Shown: positions 56,101 to 64,000 of the stretch, one piece after another | Layout of the letters: every line of letters begins with the position of its first letter | How positions within the stretch are numbered: the stretch's first letter is position 1 | From: Antrodiella citrinella | Taxonomy: Eukaryota; Basidiomycota; Agaricomycetes; Polyporales; Steccherinaceae | Length of the DNA stretch: 64,000 nucleotides | Direction of reading: 5' to 3' | Assembly: GCA_004802725.1 (NCBI GenBank) | Contig: SGPM01000096.1 | Span: 19,946 to 83,945 of the forward strand | Notes under the pieces: generated by a model | The model's database searches: none | What the model was told of the DNA's origin: nothing | Seen by the model: only the letters and a program-made list of their open reading frames with translations | Translations under genes and position numbers: made by a program

Positions 56101-56849
56101 TCGTTAGTCCCGGGCAGCAAGCGAAAGTCAGCCTGGACAACAAGAGGGCGCAGCCTGTTGAGTCCCCATCGAAGGACGACGAATCGGACTTCGAGCTAGA
56201 CGAGAACGCACCTAGCCGTGTTGCCCAGGAGCGATCGAAGTCTGCTGACAACACCACTGGTAGCGCCGGGACTATGCAGGACGAGGATGGAGTGAAGCGG
56301 TGGGACGCCGTTGGGATGGACACGTCGTTGCCTGTGGTGGAGGAAGTGGATGAGAGAGGAGAGGGACATACGCCGGAGGGCGCCGCGAGCAGCAAGACGC
56401 ACTCGCCGTCGGGCGGCAACCGTTCGGACGACCCTGTTGTGAATGAGCGGTTGGAGGCGTACAGTCTCCAGCAGCAGCAGAACGTCCTCCAGGGCCAAGA
56501 ACGTGCCTCGCGTGCCTCGAACGCTCGGGTTGCTGACGGCGACGGTGCTGATGGTGCAGGTGAACAGCCCGTCTGGGGGGACTCCTTCAAGATCGAGTGG
56601 ATCCGCACCAACCATCTGCCGTTCTACCGCACACGCCACCTTCGCAATCGTTGGAACCACGATCGGGAAGTCAAGGTGTCTCGGGACGGCACGGAGCTCG
56701 AGCCTTCTGTGGGTCAGGCGTTGTTGGACGAGTGGGAGAAGATGGATGCTGACGGCGCCGCCGGCACGACGAGGGCTGACGAGAAGAGGCCTGCTACGGC
56801 TGAGACGAGTGCGCCGGACGACGCTGCTGTTGAGAACGTCTCCGAATGA
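53161..56849 (+). CDS. RRM and YTH domain RNA-binding protein (predicted m6A reader)
   Basis: Three exons, 53161-55542, 55598-55743 and 55799-56849, 3579 nt, 1192 residues. Residues 1-460 are low-complexity Pro/Ser/Gly/Tyr/Gln. An RRM follows: RNP2-like MWVGNVPSDATHDELWRFF at about 470, then a Gly/Ser-rich insertion of about 110 residues, then RNP1-like SRSNCAFVNFESAVHLHAAI at about 610. The YTH domain starts at about 782 (RFFILKSLTQFDLDLSVEKG, IWATQKHNEGVLDQAF, VYLIFGVNKSGEFYGYARM), is interrupted by about 250 residues of acidic Ser-rich sequence, and resumes at about 1100 (DSFKIEWIRTNHLPF, TRHLRNRWNHDREVKVSRDG). IW and EW supply expected m6A-cage tryptophans. Intron 2 has a GC donor (GCAGGT), required by YGYA-R-MVG. 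The protein should bind m6A mRNA and affect its fate. Confidence 0.86.
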
Positions 56850-57934
56850 AGTTGTTGAGACCGCCGTTGAAGTTGAAGTTGAAGTTGAAGTTGAAGTTGC
56901 TGAAGATTGAAGACATGGCAAGGTTCGAGGCTCAGTCTTGCGCCCCGCCTTACGAAAAGGACTTGGGCATTCCCTGGACGAGGAGTTGATCAGCCCGACA
57001 CCCCCGTACACCCCCGCCAGTTACGCAGAGACACGCGCGCATTCTCACACTACACCTTGAGTGGGAGAGGACACCACTACGCTTATAATGAAACGAAAAC
57101 CCCCGACTAATTCACCAAAACTTACGGCGCTGCACACGCACACACACGAATCGCTATGCACGTTACTGAAACCTACTATCATTTATTCATTTCTCGATCA
57201 CCCCCCACGCACACGACACACGGATCTGCAAGCATTACCAGCATTTTTATTCTATCATACTTCATTCCGACGCGTTGCACGCCCTACCATATACGATACG
57301 GAGTGTTCCGCGCGTCGTAGCAATATTCGTTTCCTTGTTTATTTTGGTCATTGTTCATTGCTGTTTCCCTTCGGAGATCTTGGTTCACAAGCCATCGTCG
57401 AGCTTTTGTTTTTGTTTTCCCCTGGGTTCGGTTCGGTTGTGCTGAGAGGCGTATCCATGGCCATGCGTCATGTCATGGATCCTTCTCCCAGCTGTCAGCC
57501 TTGCCATGTTACGCATTGATCATGAGTCCTTGATTTGTATTCTCTCTTCTGCTCGCATCATCATTGCTCCTCACTGTCAAGTACTTGCATGGTAACCTAT
57601 TTGGCTTAACCCCCGTCCTGTAGCAATAGGTAAAATCTTATCGTCTCTCCTCATCCTAGTAAACTCGCATCTGTACTACCACGCATCATAGTAGCATAAA
57701 TACACGAACGCGCTGTCTTGCGCTGGCATCTCACTTCGAATTCATGTACGACGTCGACTTTCTATTTGGCCGATAACCTTCCAATGGTGCCGGACGGACT
57801 CCCGCCAACTTGGACACTCCCACTGTTGTCGTGTGTCGGTGAGAATTCGAAGCAGTGGACTACTAGGTATAAGACTCGGTCCTTGCAAGTGGCTACAGCA
57901 GTCGACCATACGTTTCCCAGCTTCATACATTATC
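56850..57934. other. intergenic region YTH / ABM-like gene
   Basis: About 1.08 kb containing the YTH 3' flank with the hexanucleotide repeat and the promoter of the next gene. CATAAATA at about 57695 is a possible TATA element. No further gene supported. Confidence 0.45.
56866..56899 (+). repeat. (GTTGAA)n hexanucleotide just after the YTH stop codon
   Basis: Five and a half uninterrupted copies of GTTGAA begin 16 bp after the TGA of the RRM-YTH gene. In another frame they would code alternating Val-Glu. Confidence 0.85.
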
Positions 57935-58738
57935 ATGTCTACTCCAGGTGCGTACCAGCAGTACAGGTTCAAGTTGTTCAACCGCTTACTACTCTAATCG
58001 TAGCTCAATTGGGTCTCTTCGTCCCCCTCACCGCCAAACCAAGCGAGGCGACTGCCCTGAGCGAGTTCCTCTTGGCAGGACACACGCTCGTGCAGAACGA
58101 GCCCGAGACCCTGCAATGGTTCGCAATCAAATACACATCGCCTCCGCTCTTCGGGCAGAATCCTACCCCAGACACACCGCCTGAGACGCAGTTCCTCATC
58201 TTCGACACGTTCGCCGCCGACGCAGGCCGCCAGGCCCACCTTGCCGGCCCCATCGCGGCTGCGCTGATGAAGAACAGAGAGGCGCTGCTCGTCGAGGGAG
58301 ATGCGGGCGTGGCGATCCAGCCGATCCAGCTGTTGGCGCACAAAGTCACGAAGCCTGCTGGGGACGCGTCTGGCGTCACTCAGGGTCTACAAGTCGGATT
58401 GAGAGTGATCTTTACTGCGAAGGCGGACAAGATCGATGCGGTGAAGGAGCATCTCATCGTACGTTTTTGCCCTTACTTTCTTCCTGAGTTCACACTCACA
58501 TCGGATTACTATGTAGACTGTCGGAAAGGACACGTTAGAGGAGGACAGCCCACCGCTGTGGTTCGGGTTTTGGTTCCCCGGGACTAACAAGTTTGGGATT
58601 CTCGGGTTGGGGAGCGAGGCAGACAGAGAAGCACGGTTGACTGGTCCTGCCGCGACTAAGATGCGTGAGAACTCTGGTGGCCTGTTCGAAGGCCCTCCGG
58701 AGGTGATCAATGTTGACATCGTGGCTGCGAAATTCTAA
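57935..58738 (+). CDS. ABM-like dimeric alpha/beta-barrel protein (putative monooxygenase)
   Basis: Three exons, 57935-57947 (13 nt), 58004-58458 and 58517-58738, 690 nt, 229 residues. The first half (LGLFVPLTAKPSEATALSEFL, QWFAIKYTSP, FLIFDTFAADAGRQAHLAG) has the beta-alpha-beta pattern of antibiotic biosynthesis monooxygenase (ABM) barrels. The second half (LQVGLRVIFTAKADKIDAVKEHL, FWFPGTNKFGILGLGSEADREARLTG) reads as a second, more diverged copy, so the chain may fold as a pseudo-dimer. ABM proteins act on quinones or polyketides, or have no known reaction; none can be assigned here. The ATG exon MSTP|A is supported by frame and by GTGCGT/GTAG signals. Confidence 0.75.
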
Positions 58739-59790
58739 TCGCACCATGTGTAACTTGGAGTGACGAAACGTCTCAAGGTGGATAGTTGTATCATAGATAC
58801 TGTACCAGTACAATTGGAAGAACACTCGGCGATTGGTATACTACGTCAAAGGTGCATTCGGAGGTAGAAAGCTAGCGAACACCCTTGAACACGGTTTGAC
58901 GGTTCTAGCGGGTTGCTGCGGTGCACAGGCTGATGTGCACGCCAGTGACCCCATGACGACACGTCTCCGGCGAACTCAACGCTTTATGACATTGGAATGT
59001 GCACGTGAAAGATATAGTATGTAAAATCTCAACTTAGCGAAGTGCTACTAACTGCCCCACAACCCCTACATCACCGTGATCACTTCGATCGTTCAAGTTC
59101 CAGCGATCACTGGTCCGCCATCAAAGAGTACGTATCTCCAGTGCAATCTCGGATGATGTTGGCACCACAACACTCGACCGCGGATAGAAGGTGGAGCTGC
59201 GAGAAATGTGGCGGAACGAGCACAGACGGCCAAAATGGCCTACGTGCGATCAGCGTGGTTTCGTGTCGACGTCATGAATTTAGATATCTGACCCACAACA
59301 CCAAAAATGCGAAAGCATGTTCTGACGACTAATATTGTTCTCATGTCGTCGATACACGTGTAAAACACAAGGTTCAGAGGGGCAGCGGTGACATGGGGTC
59401 CACAAGAACTTGTTCAAGTTCGCAGCTCCACACGACGACTGGGTACGATGTGTCTGGCGAGACGTCTTTGCCGCTTTGGGATGATTCGGCTAACGCCGCT
59501 TCAATTTGGCGCCCGAACTCAAACGTTCCCTCCCATCTTTGAACGGTCGACGACTTGTCAATCATCCGATTCATTGTGCAGAGGACACAGACTGCAGGAA
59601 TGCTCCTACACGTAGAAGTTACCCACGAATTGGCAAATATTCATCGATTTGACCATTATATCCATTCACTGCATTTGTCAGCGAGTTGCCCATCGTGCTC
59701 CGTGTCTTTCAATCTGTCGTGAGCGGCGGTCGGTTCGTGACTGTACGCTACCAGTTCGTCGGATTCAAAAATATTCTCTGGCGGCCCATC
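58739..59790. other. intergenic region ABM / NTA1
   Basis: About 1.05 kb. A minus-strand open frame at 59374-59574 (66 codons, acidic C-terminus) has coding-like composition but no homology or splice support, so it is left as a possibility only. Confidence 0.4.
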
Positions 59791-61015
59791 ATGAAAGTTG
59801 CTGTTGTGCAGTTTGATTCAAAGGTACGCCCGTCAAACCATCGCTCAATACTTTCGCTGACGCGAACACCATTCACAGTTAGGTCAAGTGCAGGCCAATA
59901 TTCGGACCGCTGAACGACTATGCGGAAAGTACGCGTAGGAATCCACCCGGGGGATGCTCACATACTGACTGACCTCCCCTCATTGACAAAGGATTGCACC
60001 CAAATCGGTTGACCTCATATGCCTTCCAGAGATGTGTTTTACCGGTATGTATCCTCACGATGCACTCCCCACCCATAGCCCTCAACGTCTTACCCTAGGC
60101 TACACATTCACGGACTCGGCACACATAACGCCTTACTTGGAAGACCCGCTCACTGGACCGACGTCCGTGTTCTGTCGGGATCTCGCTCGACAGAAGGGAT
60201 GTTATGTCGCTGCAGGGTATGCGGAGCGGTTGGGGACGCAAGAGACGGCTGTAGTGAAGATCACGAGAGAAGTGGACGAGGATAGATGGCGTGTTAAGGA
60301 GATCCGAACTGTTGAGGAGGAGGTGCACCAGGTTGGCGCGAACAGTGCGGTGGTGTATGACCCGCAGGGCGTACGGGTGGGGGATTTTAGGAAGACGAAT
60401 CTGTTTGAAACGGATATGACATGGGCTAAGCCTGGTACGTGATAGTGAACCGCTGTAAACCTTCAACCGTACGCTTCATGCGCGCCACGTCGTAGGTACC
60501 GGGTTCAAGACCCTCCACCTCCCTCCACCTCTCAACACAGTCACCCTCGGGATCTGCATGGACCTCAACGCACAACCCCCGGCAAAATGGACGATCGAAG
60601 GGCCCTACGAGATCGCAGACCACTGCAAGTCCACTGGCACAGACACCCTGATCTTGCTGAACGCTTGGCTGCTCTCCGGAGAGCAGGAACGTGACGGCCG
60701 GGACTGGGGCACGTTGAACTATTGGGCGACGAGGTTGAGGCCGTTGTGGTCGAAATCTAACAGGCGCAAAAAAAGTGAGGCGGCGAAGGAGGGAAGGGAA
60801 ACGAAAGTGGTGATATGTAATCGGTGTGGTGAAGAGAACGGTTAGTCAAGTTTATTCGTGTGCTCGACGCTGAGTTCAAGTTGATCACTGTCTGTATAGG
60901 TAAAATCTTTGCGGGGACGTCGTCAGTGTTTTCTATGAAGCAAGGGTCAGATCGGCCTGTCTTGACGCATTCTTTGAGTCGACATGAAGAAGGTGTCGGG
61001 ATATGGGACGTTTGA
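59791..61015 (+). CDS. NTA1: N-terminal asparagine/glutamine amidohydrolase (nitrilase superfamily)
   Basis: Six exons, 59791-59823, 59879-59928, 59992-60044, 60099-60434, 60496-60840 and 60900-61015, 933 nt, 310 residues. The nitrilase catalytic triad is complete: Glu41 in LPEMCFTG, Lys144 in DFRKTNLFETD, Cys178 in LGICMDLNA. The text around Cys (GICMDLN) and LILLNAWL fits yeast Nta1, which deamidates N-terminal Asn and Gln to Asp and Glu and so creates secondary degrons of the Arg/N-degron pathway. The chain is shorter than yeast Nta1 (457 residues), lacking its long C-terminal part, as expected if only the catalytic core is kept. A mitochondrial presequence is not evident; cytosolic location is likely. 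Confidence 0.85.
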
Positions 61016-61399
61016 CCATCTAACATAATCATGTAGATCTAGAAGCCAGAATCCAGAGATATTTCCAAACACTAGGTTTGCGTCATGATATATTCTCGAT
61101 CGTAGTCAATAAATACTGGATGAGATGTAGTACAAGTCCAGTTCTTTCTTTGATATCATCGTTGTTGTTGTTATGTTGCAAGACGGGAATGTAACGCGAA
61201 AGCTTTGACAGGGGAGATACGGGGCGAAAGACGAAGGGGTATATATACAGAAACAGAACAGATGGGGGCCTTCTCATGCGCCCGCGTGAGATGGTGGTTG
61301 TGATGTATGGTGATGGTCATATCGAAGTACAGCTCGATGCACAGCGAGCAGATGGATTGGATGGATGGCGGCGGTCGTCGGATAATTTGGGTGGAAGGT
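61016..61399. other. convergent 3' region of NTA1 and MAPKK
   Basis: About 380 bp between facing stop codons; AT-rich with short GTT repeats at about 61160. No gene. Confidence 0.5.
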
Positions 61400-63026
61400 T
61401 TAGAACGTCGACGCCCATGCTTCCAGATCCAGATTCGACACCTTTGCCTGCTCGACCCAAGAGTGCTTCTACAAGATGATGCCAAGCGTGGTGAGTAATT
61501 GCGCACGAGAGATGGTAATATTTTGGTGGTACCCACCAGGAGATCCTTCGGTGTTGCCCTCATATCCGGATCCTTGCGCAGACAACTGTCCACAAAGTCT
61601 TCGGCCTCCGCAGGGAACCGGTCCTCCGGAGTCAGCCTCGGCGCAGGCTCATTCACGATATGCTGCAGCAGCTCTAAAATACTCATCGTCATACCGCCTC
61701 CCTGTAAACTGACACCCTTGCTCTTTCGCTTCTTCTTCTTGTCCGCCTTGTCCTTCTCTTCTCTGGACTTCGGTGCTCGATGGACCGCAGTAGAGAGGGG
61801 GCCAAGGCGAGAAGGTGAGAGGGTGCCCTCGAAGTCCGACAGATCCGAATCGTCTGAGGCGGAGTCGGCGAAGGGGAACCGTCCAAGGGCAAGCTCGATA
61901 AGGGAGATGCCGAGTGACCAGACGTCCGACTTCACGGTGTATTGTGCGCCTTGGATACGCTCAGGCTACACAGATAGGATAAGTCGATTGATGACGGCTC
62001 ACGATGGCGTCCTGACTTACACTCATGTAGGTTGATGTTCCAACAAAGGTGTCGGCAATGGAATTGATGAGCTCGCCTGACACACCGAAGTCACAAATCT
62101 TGATTTGGCCTTTCGAGTTGAATAGAATGTTTGAAGGCTTGATGTCTAAATATTGCACGGTGAGGCTATATCTGTAGAGCATATGGAGTTGTGATGTGCC
62201 ACCTACCTCGGTGAATGATACGATGTACATCGTACAGATATGTCAGTCCTTCCAACACTGCAAGCGCCACCTTGCCCACCACGTCTATATCTATCGGACC
62301 AATCTTCTTGTAGATGCCGTCCAACGACCCCTTGTCCATACATTCCATGCAAATGCAGATGTTTGGGTCGGAAATGAACGCGCCGTAGAACGAGATGATG
62401 TACTTGGAGTTGCAGTCATGCATGATCTGCAACTCTCGCAATATTTGCTTGCGCACTGAGGGCTTCGCGTCGATCAAAACAATCTAGAATGTGAAAGATG
62501 GGCGAGATGGAATGTAAGCAAGATGTTTGCTTGCAGCATAGAAACAGCCGGACGGAATCATATGAAACTGCACCTTCTTGGCCATGATGGTCCCCGTAGG
62601 AACGTGCTCTACTTTCTTTACGCTCCCGCCGTTGCCCTGCCCCAATTCGTGTATGTCCCTCAAGTCTTCGTTCTTGAGGTCATACTTGCTCTCTGCATTC
62701 ATATCGAGTTTGGCGAGGGTCGTGGACAGAGTAGTATGATAGGTCGACCTGTGGGCGGAGGCGGTCCCTGTTGCAGGCGCAGAATTCGGTCCTTGCACTG
62801 TCAAGAGGTTGCTGTCTGCATCGGCACCGGTGGACGAGATCGCGGGTTTGGGCGCGGCAAGTGTCATGGGCGGAGGACGCTTTTTGCCGCCAGGCGCGGG
62901 TGCGAGACGGGTGGGTGCAGGCTGCAGCTGTGTCGGTGTGGAGATGGTCATCTTGCCTACAGAGACATCGAGCCCGAGACCCTTGGGGTTGCGTTTCTTG
63001 CGAAGGGGCGCGGCGGGTGCGGCCAT
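61400..63026 (-). CDS. MAP kinase kinase, Ste7/Fuz7 type
   Basis: Five exons on the minus strand, 62574-63026, 62207-62483, 62021-62145, 61537-61965 and 61400-61468, 1353 nt, 450 residues. A Pro/Ala-rich N-terminus of about 110 residues with basic residues near the start ([13 protein letters not shown]), resembling a MAPK docking motif, precedes the kinase domain. Seen: [12 protein letters not shown] glycine loop, Lys in MAKKIV, HRDIKPSN (242-249), DFGVSG (262-267), activation-loop SIADT with Ser272 and Thr276 in the SxxxT arrangement of MAPKKs, MSPERIQG and [16 protein letters not shown]. The closest family text is Fuz7/Ste7 of the pheromone and filamentation cascade. A Lys-rich insertion [11 protein letters not shown] in the C-lobe replaces the usual short Pro-rich loop. 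Dual-specificity phosphorylation of a Fus3/Kss1-type MAPK is the expected role. Confidence 0.92.
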
Positions 63027-63219
63027 CGTCGTTCAAGTCGCGACGGACAGTTTCTCACAAGCTGCTACGAGATTATTGATGATACCGCGTCAAAGATATG
63101 GGCAAAAATGCGCGAAAGAGTGGCAAGTAGTTGAAAAGGAAGAGGAGGGAGAGATGAGGGGAGGAAGAGAGAGAGAACAATCTGAAGCTCTGAAGGACTT
63201 GTCCGGGGAAGCTTGATCT

Positions 63220-64000
63220 TTAACTTACATAATCATTGTACTTCCCGACCTCGTAACCCGGGCGTCTACTCATAGGTTTTGAATTGCATAATAAGCAGCT
63301 TTGTTCACGTTCTTTCCACACAAGTAGCATGGGAATCGCAAGAGATGACTGAAGTATGTTTTTTCTGTGCTTCCTGTGAGAGAAATACACGACGCTGGGT
63401 GCGAACATTCGCTTGAGGGCTCCGTTTTGAATGTGAGGCGCTGGACACGGAATATTGATTCGTTTCCATCCATCCTCTGCAGTGCACAAGGACCCCTGAC
63501 AATTGGGCTGGAGGCCATGGGCCTCATCCGGACATATCTGAAAAAAAAATCTGGAGGGGTGGGTAAGAATCCGGACAATTTCGCACTGTGTCGGACCCCT
63601 GGCATAGGTCTAAATACCCGGACATGAGAGTCTCCGGAGGGTAGGCCTGGGTCAGATTATGTGGCGTCTAAGTCAGCTATCTAATCGTCAAGATATTTTT
63701 CACGTACTTACTGCCTCATCAGGCCTCATCGGCTCTGTAACATGTGTATATGAGTCTACGTCTACGTGTCGCCAATATGGTTCTACTTACCGAGTAAGAA
63801 GGTTGTTGAGAGTGTGTTAGCGAGCACCATTTTAAGCAAACTTTGGCTCAAAATGCCGTCCACAGGTAATAGTTCTCGCCAATTTGCAATTACGGTGTGG
63901 CTGCCCGTGCCGTTGGACACGAACAATGAGGATGCTACGGGCTGGTCATTGTAGATTCGCAGGTCATGGTTTGCAATGGTGAGTCTCGTTGTTCATTTCG
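63220..64000 (-). CDS. unrecognised protein, 3' part only
   Basis: Four consistent exons on the minus strand: 63791 to the right edge region (open in frame to about 63990), 63712-63734, 63587-63667 and 63220-63537, ending at TAA 63220-63222. All three introns (44-56 nt) have GTAAGT or GTGCGA donors and (T/C)AG acceptors and the phases agree, including a 23-nt exon. The product is about 200 residues in view, with VASSLFVSNGTGSHTVIANW, then ICPDEAHGLQPNCQGSLC, a Cys-containing patch, and a basic C-terminal stretch with CLLCNSKP. I do not recognise the family and the 5' part lies outside the window. It lies 193 bp upstream of the MAPKK start on the same strand. Confidence 0.4.

Noticed and set aside
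59374..59574. Small gene of 66 codons on the minus strand
   Set aside because: Composition is coding-like but there is no homologue I recognise, no intron and no promoter evidence; kept only as a note in the intergenic entry.

Overview
The window is nuclear DNA from a filamentous basidiomycete, most likely an Agaricomycete. Almost every gene is cut by several introns of about 45-70 nt with GT(A/G)NGT donors, CTNAC-like branch sites and (C/T)AG acceptors. The proteome is typically fungal: RNR1, FAD2-type desaturase, GH30 glucanase, Ste7-type MAPKK and DUF2235 hydrolase. Paralogous BTB proteins with a shared LYALPHEF core and an F-box/LRR protein are what one expects of Agaricomycetes. The species is not identifiable. 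I assembled exons by hand and accepted a model when the summed exon length was a multiple of three and family motifs ran across the junctions. All multi-exon models except the F-box gene and the two partial edge genes passed this test.

Layout. 0-3.4 kb: a recent tandem duplication of an FMP52-like gene, a relic of its exon 3, and hairpin and inverted repeats. 3.4-12.9 kb: two BTB genes flanking an aldo-keto reductase, a small conserved-looking gene, then RNR1. 13.3-23.0 kb: secreted GH30 glucanase, divergent casein-kinase-1-like protein, delta-12 fatty acid desaturase, HAD phosphatase. 23-28 kb: about 5 kb with no recognisable gene, including a decayed tandem repeat. 28-32.7 kb: a Fus1-like mucin/TM/SH3 protein and a secreted, probably GPI-anchored protein of unknown function. 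32.7-36 kb: an accessory stretch with a duplicated unit of about 700 bp and a cell-cycle-like promoter module. 36-41 kb: DUF2235 hydrolase and an F-box protein with a one-base frameshift. 43-51.8 kb: FYR-domain nuclear protein, eIF3i, third BTB gene. 53-63 kb: RRM-YTH m6A reader, ABM-like protein, NTA1 amidase, Ste7/Fuz7-type MAPKK. 63.2-64 kb: the 3' part of an unrecognised gene cut by the window edge.

The genes do not form one pathway or cluster; this is ordinary chromosomal housekeeping and signalling content. The notable features are structural. Very small coding exons recur (4 nt in RNR1, ATG alone in eIF3i, 11-25 nt elsewhere), two introns are GC-AG, both RNA-binding domains of the YTH protein are split by long insertions, one CK1-like protein lacks the catalytic-loop lysine, and a homopolymer frameshift interrupts the F-box gene. 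No convincing tRNA, rRNA, CRISPR or autonomous transposon was found.
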